Notes under the pieces: model-generated
What the model was told of the DNA's origin: nothing
The model's database searches: none
Seen by the model: only the letters and a program-made list of their open reading frames with translations
Translations under genes and position numbers: made by a program
Source: Rhodoferax sp. BAB1
GTDB taxonomy: Bacteria; Pseudomonadota; Gammaproteobacteria; Burkholderiales; Burkholderiaceae_C
Length of the DNA: 64,000 bases
Assembly: GCF_013334205.1 (NCBI RefSeq)
Contig: NZ_CP054424.1
Span: forward strand, 1,322,001 to 1,386,000
Direction: 5' to 3'
In this document: positions 54,867 through 64,000 of the stretch, one piece after another
Numbering within the stretch: the stretch's first letter is position 1
Layout of the letters: each line of letters opens with the position of its first letter

Positions 54867-57800
54867 ATGGCCAAATTCTTTGTCGACCGTCCGGTCTTTG
54901 CCTGGGTGATCGCCCTGGTCATCCTGTTGGCTGGGGCGCTGGCCCTGCGCCAGTTGCCCGTGGCCCAGTACCCCGAGGTCGCGCCGCCGGCGCTGGCCGT
55001 CAACGTGACCTATCCCGGTGCCTCCGCCAAGGTGGTCGAGGACACCGTGGTGGCCCTGATCGAGCAGGAGATGAACGGCATCGAAAACCTGCTCTACATG
55101 GACTCGACTTCCGAGCAGAGCACGGGCACCATCAACCTGACTTTCAAAACCGGCACCAACATCGAGATTGCCTCGGTCGAGACGCAAAACCGCATCAAGC
55201 GCGTGGAGGCCCGTCTGCCCGACGAAGTCAAGCGCCTGGGTGTGACCGTGACCAAGACACGGCGCAACTACCTGATGTTCATCACGCTGTACTCGCCGGA
55301 CAAGAGCCTCAATGGCGTGGACCTGGGGAGCTATGTGGCGGCCAGCGTGATCGACGAGCTGCGTCGTGTGCCGGGCGTGGGCGAGGCCCAGCTTTTCGGC
55401 TCCGAATACGCCATGCGTCTGTGGGTCGACCCTGACAAGCTCGCGGCCTACCGCCTGACGCCGGGCGAGGTCATCAGTGCGGTGCGGACGCAGAACGTGC
55501 TGCTGGCCGTGGGCGAGGTGAACCAGCCGCCCGCGCCCAAGGGCATGGAATACGCTGCCACCGTGATCACGCGGGGCCGCCTGACCACGACCGAGGAGTT
55601 CGGCAATGTGGTGGTGCGTGCGCAGGCCGACGGCTCGCTGGTGCGCGTGCGCGACGTGGCCCGGGTTGAGCTGGGTGCGCAGGACTATTCCGTCTTCGCA
55701 CGCCTAGACAGCCAGCCGACTGCCGCAGTGGGCGTCAAGGTCTCGCCGGGCGCCAACGCCATGGACACGGCCAAGGCCGTGCGCCTGCGCATGCAGGAGC
55801 TGGAGCGCTACTTCCCCAAGGGGGTGGCCTGGGACGTGCCCTACGACACCACGCCCTTCATCGAGATCTCGATCAATGAAGTGATCAAGACCCTGTTCGA
55901 GGCCGTGCTGCTGGTCTTCGTGGTGATGTACCTTTTCCTGGAGAACTGGCGTGCCACGCTGATCCCCACCATCGTGGTGCCGATCTCGCTGATCGGTGCG
56001 GCGCTGGGCCTGTACGTGCTGGGCTACTCCATCAACGTGCTCACGCTGTTCGCCATGGTGCTGGCCATCGGCATCGTGGTGGACGACGCCATCGTGGTGG
56101 TGGAGAACGTCGAACGCATCATGAGCGAGGAGCATCTCTCGCCACGTGACGCCACGGCCAAGGCCATGGACCAGATCGTGGGCGCCATCATCGGCATCAC
56201 GGTGGTGCTGTCGGCGGTGTTCATCCCCATGGCCTTTTTCTCGGGCTCGGTGGGCGCGATCTACCGCCAGTTCGCCGTGACCCTGGTGCTGACCATGCTG
56301 TTCTCGGCCCTGATGGCCCTGACGCTGACGCCGGCCCTGTGTGCCACGCTGCTCAAGCCCCACAAGCCGGGCGAGGCGGGCGTGCTGCCTACCACCGGCT
56401 TTTTCGGCTGGTTCAACCGCGGCTTCGCGGCGGCCACGCGTGGCTACATCCGCAAGGTGACAGGCATGCTGGGTCGCCCGGGCCGCTGGCTCATCGTTTA
56501 CGGTGCCATTCTGGTGGCCACGGTCTGGATGTTCGCCAAGCTGCCGGGCAGCTTCCTGCCCGAGGAAGACCAGGGTTATTTCATCAGCATGGTGATGCTG
56601 CCGCCAGGTGCGACCCAGGAGCGCACGGTGGAGGTGATCCAGCAGGCCGAGCAGTTTTTCCTGGCGCAGCCCGAGGTGGAACACACTGTGGGTGTGGTCG
56701 GCTTCTCCTTTTTCGGCCGCGGCCAGAATGCGGGCCTGATCTTCACGCGCCTGAAAAACTGGGATGAACGCAAGGCCAGGGAAAGCAGTGCCACAGCCGT
56801 GGTGCAGCGCGCCAACATGATGCTCTTCGGTATCAAGCAGGCCTTCATCTTCAGCGTCAATCCGCCGCCCATTCCCGAGCTGGCGGCTGTCGGTGGTTTC
56901 GACTTCCGACTGCAGGACCGTGGTGGCCTGGGACGCGACCAGTTGGCTGCGGCACAGGCCCTGGCCGTGCAGGTGGCCGGTGCCAACCCGGCCCTGGCCG
57001 GGGTTCGCATGGAAGGCATGGCGCCCGGTCCGCAGCTGCTGCTGCAGATCGACCGCGAGAAGGCCCAGACCCTGGGCGTGGACATCGGTACGCTCAACGA
57101 GACGCTGCAGACCCTTTTCGGCGTGTCCTACATCAACGACTTCGAGCGCCAGGGCCGCATCCTGCGCGTGCAGATGCAGGCCGACCCCTCGGTGCGCACC
57201 AGCCCCGAGGCGATGATGCGCGTGCAGGTGCGCAACCGCAGCGGCGGCATGGTGTCCCTGTCCGAGGTGGTCAAGCCGCTGTGGATGGTGGGCGCGCCCC
57301 GGCTGGACCGCTACAACGGCGTGCCCTCGGTCAAGCTCTCGGGCAACCCGGCGCCAGGCCACAGCACGGGTGAGGCCATGTTGGCCATGGGTGAGGTGGC
57401 GAAGCAGATGCCCAACGGCATCGGCTACCAGTGGTCCGGCACCTCCTTCGAGGAAAGCCTCTCGGGTTCGCAGGCACCGCTGCTGTTCGCGGTCTCGCTG
57501 ATCGTGGTGTTCCTGTGCCTGGCGGCGCTCTACGAGAGCTGGACGATTCCCTTCTCGGTCATGCTGGTGGTGCCGCTGGGCATCTTCGGCGCGCTGCTGG
57601 CGGTCTATCTGCGCGGCCTGCCCAACGATGTGTACTTCAAGGTGGGCCTGATCGCGACCATCGGCCTGTCCTCGAAAAACGCCATCCTGATCATCGAATT
57701 CGCACGCACCCTGCAGGACCAGGGAATGGCGCTCAAGGACGCCATTCTGGAAGCCTGCCGCCTGCGGCTGCGCCCCATCCTGATGACCTCGATCGCCTTC

Positions 57801-58010
57801 ATCGTGGGCGTGCTGCCGCTGGCCATCTCCAGCGGTGCCGGCGCGCAGAGCCGGCATGCCATCGGCACCGGCGTGATGGGCGGCATGATCGCCGCCACCG
57901 TGCTGGCCATCTTCCTGGTGCCCGTGTTCTATCTGGTCGTCAGCCGCCTGTTCCCCGGCCACAGCCGCGGTCATGCGCCGACCACAGGCGAAGGAGGCCA
58001 CCATGGCTAA
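54867..58010 (+). CDS. RND efflux permease, AcrB/MexB-type (HAE1)
   Basis: A 1047-residue proton-driven multidrug pump. It begins MAKFFVDRPVFAWVIALVI, the typical HAE1 start. The proton-relay acids are in IGIVVDDAIVVVENVERIM (TM4), and the Lys is in LSSKNAILIIEFA (TM10). Two large periplasmic domains lie between TM1-2 and TM7-8. It exports lipophilic drugs and toxins in complex with the adaptor and outer channel. The stop overlaps the outer-membrane factor start by eight bases. Confidence 0.97.
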   Translation: MAKFFVDRPVFAWVIALVILLAGALALRQLPVAQYPEVAPPALAVNVTYPGASAKVVEDTVVALIEQEMNGIENLLYMDSTSEQSTGTINLTFKTGTNIEIASVETQNRIKRVEARLPDEVKRLGVTVTKTRRNYLMFITLYSPDKSLNGVDLGSYVAASVIDELRRVPGVGEAQLFGSEYAMRLWVDPDKLAAYRLTPGEVISAVRTQNVLLAVGEVNQPPAPKGMEYAATVITRGRLTTTEEFGNVVVRAQADGSLVRVRDVARVELGAQDYSVFARLDSQPTAAVGVKVSPGANAMDTAKAVRLRMQELERYFPKGVAWDVPYDTTPFIEISINEVIKTLFEAVLLVFVVMYLFLENWRATLIPTIVVPISLIGAALGLYVLGYSINVLTLFAMVLAIGIVVDDAIVVVENVERIMSEEHLSPRDATAKAMDQIVGAIIGITVVLSAVFIPMAFFSGSVGAIYRQFAVTLVLTMLFSALMALTLTPALCATLLKPHKPGEAGVLPTTGFFGWFNRGFAAATRGYIRKVTGMLGRPGRWLIVYGAILVATVWMFAKLPGSFLPEEDQGYFISMVMLPPGATQERTVEVIQQAEQFFLAQPEVEHTVGVVGFSFFGRGQNAGLIFTRLKNWDERKARESSATAVVQRANMMLFGIKQAFIFSVNPPPIPELAAVGGFDFRLQDRGGLGRDQLAAAQALAVQVAGANPALAGVRMEGMAPGPQLLLQIDREKAQTLGVDIGTLNETLQTLFGVSYINDFERQGRILRVQMQADPSVRTSPEAMMRVQVRNRSGGMVSLSEVVKPLWMVGAPRLDRYNGVPSVKLSGNPAPGHSTGEAMLAMGEVAKQMPNGIGYQWSGTSFEESLSGSQAPLLFAVSLIVVFLCLAALYESWTIPFSVMLVVPLGIFGALLAVYLRGLPNDVYFKVGLIATIGLSSKNAILIIEFARTLQDQGMALKDAILEACRLRLRPILMTSIAFIVGVLPLAISSGAGAQSRHAIGTGVMGGMIAATVLAIFLVPVFYLVVSRLFPGHSRGHAPTTGEGGHHG

Positions 58011-59400
58011 ACTGATACCTTACGTCACGGCCCTGGTCACCGCGCTGCTGCTGGCCGGTTGCTCCGTGATGACGCCCGAGTACCAGCGTCCGGCCCTGTC
58101 CGTGCCCGAAGCCTGGCCGGATGAGGTCAAGACCACGGGGATCGAGAGCAAGCCTGTGGACTGGGCCAGCTTCTTCCCGGACGAGCGCCTGCGCGCGCTG
58201 ATCAAGCTCTCGCTGGAGCACAATCGCGACCTGCGCATCGCTACGGCCCGCGTTGCCGAGGCGCAGGCCATGTACGGCATCCAGCGCGCCGATCGCCTGC
58301 CCACGGTCAACGTCGGCGGTTCGCTGGCGCGCAGCCGCACGCCGGGTGATCTGTCGGGCACGGGCGTCTCCAGCGTCGGCCAGCGTGCCGACGTCAACGC
58401 CAGCCTGCCGGCTTTCGAGCTGGACTTCTGGGGCCGCGTGGCCAGCCTGAGCGAAGCGGCCAAGGCCAGCTATCTGGCGACCGAGCAGGCCGAGCGCAGC
58501 TTCAGGCTGTCGCTGATCGCCAGCGTGGCCGATGCCTACCTGGCGCAGGCCGAGGCGCAAGAGCGTGTCGTGCTGGCCCAGGCCACGCTGGAGACACGGG
58601 CCCGGACGCGAGAGCTGGTGGACCGCCGGCGCCAGGCCGGCCTGGCGGGCGATCTGGACTTCCTGCAGGCCGATGCCGCCTACGAGGGCGCGCGTGCCGA
58701 ACTCGCGGCCTTGCGGCGCCAGTTATCCGCAGCACGCAACTACCTGCGTGCGCTCGTGGGAACCGAGCCCGGTGATTTGCCGGCCGGCAAGACGCTGGCC
58801 GAGCAGGGCATCAACCTGGAACAGCAGGCCGATTTGCCGGCGCAGGTGCTGGTACGCCGCCCTGACGTGCTGGTGGCCGAGCAGCGCCTGCTGGCGGCCA
58901 ACGCCAACATCGGCGCGGCGCGTGCGGCCTTTTTCCCGCGCATCGCGCTGACGGCCTCGGCCGGTACCGCCAGCCGCGAGCTCGACGGCCTGTTCAAGGA
59001 CGGCTCCGAGGCCTGGAGTTTCTCACCCAGCATCACCCTGCCCATCTTCGACTTCGGGCGGCGCAGCGCCAATCTGGACCTGGCCGAGGTGCGCAAGAAC
59101 ATCGCCGTGGCGGAATACGAGCGCACCGTGCAGCAGGCTTTCCGTGAGGTGGCCGATCTGCTGGTGGCGCGCGAGCAGCTGGCTGAGCAGCTCAAGGCTG
59201 TGGAGGCCCAGGAACGTTCACAGCAGCGTGCGGCCGACATCGCCGAGGCGCGCTACCGCCAGGGCGTGGGCAGCTTCCTGGAGGTGCTGGACGCCCAGCG
59301 CCAGCTCTTTACAGTGCGCCAGGGCCTGATCCAGTTGCGCCGCAGCCAGTGGGCCACCGCGGCCCAGCTCTACAGGGCGCTGGGCGGCGAGGAGGGCTGA
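58003..59400 (+). CDS. RND outer-membrane factor lipoprotein (OprM/NodT type)
   Basis: A 465-residue outer-membrane channel. The signal and lipobox are [23 protein letters not shown]. Two OEP repeats form the TolC-like fold: INVEL-type loops around [29 protein letters not shown] and [31 protein letters not shown]. It completes the tripartite pump with the two genes before it. I chose ATG 58003 with GAAGGAGG just upstream, over an ATG at 57973. The operon probably ends here. Confidence 0.95.
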   Translation: MAKLIPYVTALVTALLLAGCSVMTPEYQRPALSVPEAWPDEVKTTGIESKPVDWASFFPDERLRALIKLSLEHNRDLRIATARVAEAQAMYGIQRADRLPTVNVGGSLARSRTPGDLSGTGVSSVGQRADVNASLPAFELDFWGRVASLSEAAKASYLATEQAERSFRLSLIASVADAYLAQAEAQERVVLAQATLETRARTRELVDRRRQAGLAGDLDFLQADAAYEGARAELAALRRQLSAARNYLRALVGTEPGDLPAGKTLAEQGINLEQQADLPAQVLVRRPDVLVAEQRLLAANANIGAARAAFFPRIALTASAGTASRELDGLFKDGSEAWSFSPSITLPIFDFGRRSANLDLAEVRKNIAVAEYERTVQQAFREVADLLVAREQLAEQLKAVEAQERSQQRAADIAEARYRQGVGSFLEVLDAQRQLFTVRQGLIQLRRSQWATAAQLYRALGGEEG

Positions 59401-59449
59401 GGCGACGCTCGCTTATGCTCGCAGATTTGCCGATGCGAAAGGTCAGCTT

Positions 59450-60544
59450 GTGGAGCAGGTCGATGCGGTGGTGGTGGGAGCCGGGGTTGTCGGTCTGGCG
59501 GTGGCGCGTGCGCTGGCGCTGAGCGGGCGTGAGGTGCTGGTGCTGGAAGCTGCCGAGGCCATCGGCACGCAGACCAGTTCGCGCAACAGCGAGGTCATCC
59601 ACGCCGGCATCTACTACCCGAAGGGCTCGCTGAAGGCGCACCTGTGCGTGCAGGGCAAGCAGATGCTGTACGCCTACTGCGCGGAGCGGGGTATCGGGCA
59701 CCGTCGCTGTGGCAAGCTGATCGTCGCCACCGCGCCTGCACAGGTGGCTGAACTGCAGGGCATCATCCAGAAAGCCGCGGCCAACGGCGTCAACGACCTG
59801 GTCTTGCTGGCACGCGAGCAGGCGCTGGCGCTGGAGCCGGCGCTGGATTGTGTGGCCGCCATCCATTCCCCGAGCACCGGCATCGTTGACAGCCATGGGC
59901 TGATGCTGGCGCTGCAGGGCGATCTGGAAAACGCCGGCGGCCTGGTGGCCTTCAATTCGCCGCTGTCGCATGCGCGGGTGACGCCGGCGGGCATCGAACT
60001 CGAAGCCCTGGATGGAACCCAACTGCGCGCCCGTACGGTGGTCAATGCCGCCGGCTTGCAGGCGCCGACGCTGGCGCGCCGATTCGAGGGGCTGGACCCC
60101 ACACATATCCCCGGCGCGTACTACGCCAAGGGCAACTACTTCACGCTCGCCGGCCGCTCACCCTTCAGCCGCCTGATCTACCCCGTGCCCGAGGCTGCCG
60201 GCCTGGGGGTGCATCTCACCATCGATCTCGGTGGACAGGCCAAGTTCGGCCCCGATGTGCAGTGGGTCGACTCGCCCGAGGATCTGGTGGTGGACCCCGT
60301 GCGCGGCGAAGCGTTCTACGCCGAGGTCCGCAAGTACTGGCCGGCGCTGGCCGACGGCGTGCTGCAGGCGGGGTATGCCGGCATCCGGCCCAAGATCAGC
60401 GGCCCGGGGGCTGCTGCTGCCGACTTCAAGATAGAAGGCCCGGCCACGCATGGCGTGCCGGGCCTGGTCAACCTCTTCGGCATCGAGTCACCAGGGCTGA
60501 CGAGTTGCCTGGCGATCGCATCGAAGGTGGTCGAATTGCTGTGA
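59450..60544 (+). CDS. FAD-dependent oxidoreductase, L-2-hydroxyglutarate oxidase-like
   Basis: A 364-residue DAO-fold flavoprotein. The dinucleotide motif is [16 protein letters not shown], followed by [34 protein letters not shown], which is the LhgO/L2HGDH signature. [13 protein letters not shown] and the C-terminal [15 protein letters not shown] are also typical. It would oxidise a 2-hydroxy acid such as L-2-hydroxyglutarate, passing electrons to quinone or oxygen. The start is GTG with AAAGG seven bases upstream. It lies 49 bases after the pump operon and converges with the Bug-type receptor gene. Confidence 0.88.
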   Translation: MEQVDAVVVGAGVVGLAVARALALSGREVLVLEAAEAIGTQTSSRNSEVIHAGIYYPKGSLKAHLCVQGKQMLYAYCAERGIGHRRCGKLIVATAPAQVAELQGIIQKAAANGVNDLVLLAREQALALEPALDCVAAIHSPSTGIVDSHGLMLALQGDLENAGGLVAFNSPLSHARVTPAGIELEALDGTQLRARTVVNAAGLQAPTLARRFEGLDPTHIPGAYYAKGNYFTLAGRSPFSRLIYPVPEAAGLGVHLTIDLGGQAKFGPDVQWVDSPEDLVVDPVRGEAFYAEVRKYWPALADGVLQAGYAGIRPKISGPGAAAADFKIEGPATHGVPGLVNLFGIESPGLTSCLAIASKVVELL

Positions 60545-60550
60545 AGCCTC

Positions 60551-61528
60551 TTACTGGATCTCGATGCCCGCATCCTTGACGATCTTGGCCCACTTGACCA
60601 TGTCGCCTTGCATGAGCTGGGTCAAACCTTCAGGCGTGGACAGACCGACCTGGACGCCCGCGTCGAACAGGGCTTTCTGGGTGTCGGGCTGGGCCATGAG
60701 CTTGGCGATCTCGCTGTTGAGGCGCTGCACGATCTCCTTGGGCATGCCGGCCGGCCCGAGCAGCGCGAGCCAGTTGCTGGCGTCATAACCCGCCACGCCG
60801 GCTTCCTGCAGGGTCGGCACGTCCGGCATTTGCGGGGCCCGGGTGGCCGTGGTCACGGCCAGGGCCTTGAGCTTGCCAGTGGCCAGATGGGGCAGTGCAT
60901 TGGTGATGCCGGCAAAGCTGCTGTCCACCACACCGGCGATCAGGTCGGTCATGGCGCCATTGCTGCCGCGGTAGGGGACGTGCTTGAGTTGCGCGCCGGT
61001 CATGGAGACGAACAGGCCGCCCATGAGGTGCTGCGTGCTGCCGTTGCCCGAGGAAGCGTAGTGCAGGACATCGGGCTTGGCCTTGGCCAGTGCGATGAAG
61101 TCCTTCACATTGGTGGCGGCCACCTTGTTGGGGTTGACCACGAGCACGTAGGCCGAGTCCACCAGCTTGCTGATGGGGGTGAAGCTCTTGATCGGGTCGT
61201 AGGGAATCGACTTGTAGATCGAGGGGCTGATCGTGTGGGTCGAGGAGATCATGACCAGGGTGTAGCCGTCAGGGGCGGCCTTGGCGACCATGTCGGCGCC
61301 GATGGTGGAGCCGGCGCCGGGTTTGTTCTCGATGACAAAGGAGCCGCCCATGGCAGCGCCCAGTTTCTGGCCCACGATACGCGCAACCACGTCGGTGAAA
61401 CCGCCGGCACCGAAGGGCACGATGATCTTCACGGGGCGGTTGGGATAGTTTTGTGCGGCAGCGCCGAAGGCCGACAGGCCCAGAACGGAAGCCAGGAACA
61501 GACGACGGAAATTGGTTTTGAGAGTCAT
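60551..61528 (-). CDS. Bug-type (tripartite tricarboxylate transporter) solute-binding protein
   Basis: A 325-residue periplasmic receptor. The signal peptide is MTLKTNFRRLFLASVLGLSAFGAAA, cleaved before QNYPNRPVKIIVPFGAGG. The family blocks GGFTDVVARIVGQKL, VIENKPGAGSTIGADMVAKAAPDGYTL and AGVVDSSFAGITNALPHL are present. Bug proteins bind carboxylates and related solutes; no TctA/TctB permease is nearby, as usual in Burkholderiales. It is the last gene of a three-gene reverse unit, four bases after the hydrolase stop, with AAGGGG upstream. The neighbouring hydrolases suggest a shared substrate. Confidence 0.94.
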   Translation of the reverse strand: MTLKTNFRRLFLASVLGLSAFGAAAQNYPNRPVKIIVPFGAGGFTDVVARIVGQKLGAAMGGSFVIENKPGAGSTIGADMVAKAAPDGYTLVMISSTHTISPSIYKSIPYDPIKSFTPISKLVDSAYVLVVNPNKVAATNVKDFIALAKAKPDVLHYASSGNGSTQHLMGGLFVSMTGAQLKHVPYRGSNGAMTDLIAGVVDSSFAGITNALPHLATGKLKALAVTTATRAPQMPDVPTLQEAGVAGYDASNWLALLGPAGMPKEIVQRLNSEIAKLMAQPDTQKALFDAGVQVGLSTPEGLTQLMQGDMVKWAKIVKDAGIEIQ

Positions 61529-61532
61529 CGTA

Positions 61533-62447
61533 TTACCCCTTGTAGGATGGTTCGGGCATGGCAAAGAAGCCGTGCAGGATGGCGTAGACCATTAGATAAT
61601 TTTTCTGCTGGAAGCTGGCATGGGAGATACCCTGCATGATGCTGAACTGCTTGCTGGTGGTGGGCAGCAGCTGGTAGAACTTCAGCAGGTCGTCCAGGCT
61701 GGCGATGCCGTCGAACTCGCCGCGCATGATCAGCGTCGGTGCTTGGATATTGCGCGGCTCGACCACCGGCAGGCGCGAGCACATGTCCACATAGGTGCCG
61801 GTGGGCATGGAACTGTCCAGCGTCAGGATGGCATCGGCAAAGGCTTCCTTGGTGGCTTCGTCGGCACAGCCCGGATGGTCGCGGTTGAAGATGCTGTGCA
61901 CGAAGGCGCGGTCAATGGGGCGGCTGTTCCTGGCCAGGAATTCAGGCAGCTTCTTCTTGCGTTCGGCCAGGGTCGGGCTGCCCTCGCCGGTCCAGACGAA
62001 GGCATCCAGCGCCAGGCGCGCGACACGTTCCGGGTGGCGCTCGGAAAACAGTGCGGCCTTGAGCGCGCCCGAGGAGATGCCGTAGACCATCAGCTTGCCG
62101 GCACCGGTCTTGTTCAGGATGTACTCGCTGCCGGCGGCCAGATCGTCGGCACCGTTGCTGATGTCGAAATTGATGGGCCGGTGCTTGTCGGAGCGGCCGT
62201 AGCCTTCGTTGTCCATGCACCAGGTGTCGAAACCGCGCTCGGCGAACCAGTCCATCACCGAGGAATGCGGCCGGCCCGGGACGGTGAGGTCGAAGGTCGG
62301 CTGCGAGGCCATGGACGAGCCATGGACGAAAAGTATCGTGCCGGCGTGGGGCACCTTGGGGTTGGCCGGTTTCTGCCAGAGAAAGAGCTTGATGTCGCCC
62401 TTATGGGTCCAGTGCTCGATGCCACCGGTCCACTGCACGTTTGCCAT
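61533..62447 (-). CDS. Alpha/beta hydrolase (second of a paralogous tandem pair)
   Basis: A 304-residue alpha/beta hydrolase. The oxyanion HGSS is in ILFVHGSSMASQPTFDL, and the nucleophile Ser is in VYGISSGALKAALF. The Asp is in MRGEFDGIASLDDLL, and the His is in MQGISHASF. No signal peptide is present. It is clearly paralogous to the next upstream gene (shared GYGRS, GSPTL, RKKLPE, PTGTYVDMC and RGE-DGIA blocks). The substrate is unknown; an ester or lactone linked to the neighbouring Bug receptor's ligand is possible. Confidence 0.87.
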   Translation of the reverse strand: MANVQWTGGIEHWTHKGDIKLFLWQKPANPKVPHAGTILFVHGSSMASQPTFDLTVPGRPHSSVMDWFAERGFDTWCMDNEGYGRSDKHRPINFDISNGADDLAAGSEYILNKTGAGKLMVYGISSGALKAALFSERHPERVARLALDAFVWTGEGSPTLAERKKKLPEFLARNSRPIDRAFVHSIFNRDHPGCADEATKEAFADAILTLDSSMPTGTYVDMCSRLPVVEPRNIQAPTLIMRGEFDGIASLDDLLKFYQLLPTTSKQFSIMQGISHASFQQKNYLMVYAILHGFFAMPEPSYKG

Positions 62448-62483
62448 GGTCTTGTTTCCTCGGGTTGATCTGTGATCTGCGAT

Positions 62484-63392
62484 TCAGACGGGGCGGCGCA
62501 GGAAGGTCTCGAGCGCGAAATGGAACTTGTAGCGCTGCACACCCATCATGGGGTTGTGGGCAATGCCCGAGAGCACCACGAATTCCTTGTCCTTGGTGGG
62601 CAGGCGCGCGAAGAAGTCCAGCAGGTCGGGCTCGGCCGCGATGCCGTCGTATTCGCCGCGGATCACCAGGGTCGGGCAGGGGATGGCCTCGGGGGCCGCC
62701 ACCGGCAGGTTGGCGCACATGTCCACATAGGTGCCGGTCGGCACTTCGCTGACCAGCGGCAGTTCCGCGGCGGCAATCGCCTTGGGCACGATGTCCTCGC
62801 TGCTGCCGGGCTTGTCGCGGTTGAACATGCCCTCATAAAAGGCCAGGTCCACCTTGCGGCGCGGGCTGGCCGAGTATTCGGGCAGCTTCTTGCGGCGCTG
62901 TTCCAGCGTGGGCGAGCCGGCGCCGGTATAGACCAGGGCCGAGAGGCCCAGCCGCTCGACCGTCTCCGGGTGGGCGGCCGTGTACAGGCAGGAGCGCAGC
63001 GCGCCGGAGGAGGAGCCGAACAGGTTGAGCTTCTGCGCGCCGGTCTTTTGCAGGATGAAGGGGATGGCGGTGGCCAGGTCCAGCGCGCCGGTCTTGATGT
63101 CGCTGTTGCCGCGGCCCGACCAGCCCGAGCGGCCGTAGCCTTCGTGGTCCATGGTCCAGACGTCGTAGCCGCGCTCGGCAAAGTAGTCCATCACCGAGTA
63201 GTCCTTGCCGCCGGGCACCTGCAGGTCGTAGGTGTTGCGGCCCGAGACGGTGGAGCCGTGCACCAGCATCAGCACGGGCAGCGGCGCTTCGCCGGCCACG
63301 GGCGCCTGGGCGCGCTTGCGGTACACATAGAGTTGCACGCCCTCGCGGGTCACAAAATATTCTTCGCTCCAGATCACGATGACTTCTTTCAA
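62484..63392 (-). CDS. Alpha/beta hydrolase (first of a paralogous tandem pair)
   Basis: A 302-residue alpha/beta hydrolase. HGSTVSGRNTYDLQVPG holds the oxyanion region, and LFGSSSGALRSC the nucleophile Ser. The Asp is in RGEYDGIAAEPDLL and the His is in GIAHNPMMG. It parallels the downstream hydrolase along its whole length, so the two arose by tandem duplication and later diverged. It starts 119 bases from the divergent LysR gene and is the first gene of the hydrolase-hydrolase-Bug unit. No signal peptide is seen, so it is cytoplasmic. Confidence 0.87.
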   Translation of the reverse strand: MKEVIVIWSEEYFVTREGVQLYVYRKRAQAPVAGEAPLPVLMLVHGSTVSGRNTYDLQVPGGKDYSVMDYFAERGYDVWTMDHEGYGRSGWSGRGNSDIKTGALDLATAIPFILQKTGAQKLNLFGSSSGALRSCLYTAAHPETVERLGLSALVYTGAGSPTLEQRRKKLPEYSASPRRKVDLAFYEGMFNRDKPGSSEDIVPKAIAAAELPLVSEVPTGTYVDMCANLPVAAPEAIPCPTLVIRGEYDGIAAEPDLLDFFARLPTKDKEFVVLSGIAHNPMMGVQRYKFHFALETFLRRPV

Positions 63393-63511
63393 GGGAATGG
63401 GGAAAACAGCAGGGCCAGAAGGCAGCTGGACGAATATACTTTTAAGCCATCGGTTATGAAACGGGCTTTTGTGAATTCATTGTTTACGGGCGTGGTGCAG
63501 AGGGTTCCGCC

Positions 63512-64000
63512 ATGCGCGACCTGAACGCCCTGGCCACCTTCGTGGCCGTCGTCGATGCCGGCAGCTACACCGTCGCCGCCGATCGCTGCGGCATCTCCAA
63601 GGCGCTGGCCAGCCGCCATATCCAGGAACTCGAGGAATCGCTGGGGTGAAGCTGCTCAATCGCAGCACCCGCAAGCTGGGCCTGACCCAGGCCGGTGAGC
63701 GTTTCTACGAGCGCTGCGCACGCATCGTCGCCGATGCCGGTGATGCCGTGCGTGATGTCGAGGAGCTTTCGCGCGGTTCGCATGGCCTGATCCGCATCAG
63801 TACTGCCATCACCTTCGGTCGTCTGCATCTGCTGCCGGCCGTGAGTGATTTCCTGGCGCTGAACCCCTCGATCCAGATCGATGTGACGCTCTCCGAGCGC
63901 TTTGCCGACCTGATCTCCGGCAATGCCGACCTGGTGGTGCGGCTGGCGGAGGAGCCGCGCCTGAGCAATCTGGTGGCGCGCCGGCTGGCGCCGTGCCGCT
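63512..64000 (+). pseudogene. LysR-family regulator, frameshifted near codon 45 (3' end outside window)
   Basis: The first frame (63512-63649) encodes MRDLNALATFVAVVDAGSYT and continues to QELEESLG, a normal LysR helix-turn-helix, then meets a TGA. From 63646 another frame continues without a stop to the window end as KLLNRSTRKLGLTQAGERFY and then a LysR ligand-binding domain. Restoring one G in the CTGGGGTGAAG run (CTGGGGGTGAAG) rejoins them as ESLGVKLLNRSTRK, exactly the family pattern. Either a real one-base deletion or a sequencing error is possible. It is divergent from the hydrolase operon, which it would normally regulate. Confidence 0.88.

Noticed and set aside
55704..58004. A 766-codon reverse frame opposite the RND permease
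   Set aside because: The permease is complete and conserved; the mirror frame is His/Gln-rich without domains.
63456..63480. ATGAA/TTCAT dyad in the hydrolase-lysR gap as a LysR binding site
   Set aside because: Only five bases match and the spacing is long; such pairs are expected by chance in this AT-richer gap.

Overview
The window is about 64 kb of GC-rich, tightly packed chromosome. It looks like a betaproteobacterium of the order Burkholderiales, probably family Comamonadaceae. This is inferred from the isc operon layout (iscR-iscS-iscU-iscA-hscB-hscA-fdx), the propionate/methylmalonyl-CoA operon, intracellular PHB depolymerase, a Bug-type solute receptor, the codon bias and the style of the proteins. 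I see no rRNA, CRISPR array, prophage or complete insertion sequence. One tRNA gene is present, and no gene-free stretch exceeds 300 bases.

Region 1 (about 0.4-16.1 kb) is a pigment-lipid locus of the aryl polyene (APE) type. Three transcription groups are present: a forward group (glycosyltransferase, ACP, ketosynthase, dehydratase), a divergent pair (lysophospholipid acyltransferase and PAP2 phosphatase), and a long reverse operon (ACP, membrane protein, AMP-ligase fused to a polysaccharide deacetylase, methyltransferase, small hotdog dehydratase, LpxL-like acyltransferase, LolA-like carrier, MMPL exporter, ketosynthase, short KS-like chain-length partner, dehydratase, ketoreductase). Together these would prime an aryl starter, extend and desaturate a polyene, join it to a lipid/sugar part and export it to the outer membrane. 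The ligase-deacetylase fusion is the most unusual feature.

Region 2 (16.2-20.5 kb) holds dusA and a large PAS-GGDEF-EAL protein. Region 3 (19.9-28.8 kb) is a propionyl-CoA to succinyl-CoA operon (methylmalonyl-CoA mutase, MeaB, propionyl-CoA carboxylase beta and alpha, a VOC protein likely to be the epimerase), with a divergent GntR/FCD regulator. It is interrupted by a lower-GC PIN-like nuclease-fold gene and a helix-hairpin-helix gene.

Region 4 (28.9-42.4 kb) is mixed: an unusual chemoreceptor, an RnfB/RsxB-like ferredoxin, PhaZ, a YgiD-type dioxygenase, a chalcone-isomerase-like secreted protein, a TauE/SafE permease, an RhlE-type helicase, DUF6172 protein, a patatin, a Cache-GGDEF-EAL protein, an unknown protein, a glutathione transferase and an aromatic aminotransferase. 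Region 5 (42.5-51.2 kb) is housekeeping: uvrB, the complete isc operon, dnaQ and tRNA-Val(CAC).

Region 6 (51.2-59.4 kb) has a YdjM-type membrane hydrolase, an exported intradiol dioxygenase and a TetR-controlled tripartite RND efflux operon, with a perfect 20-bp palindrome between the divergent genes. Region 7 (59.4-64 kb) has an FAD oxidoreductase and a reverse operon of two paralogous alpha/beta hydrolases plus a Bug-type binding protein. Divergent to that operon is a LysR gene that appears broken by a one-base loss in a G run and runs off the end of the window.
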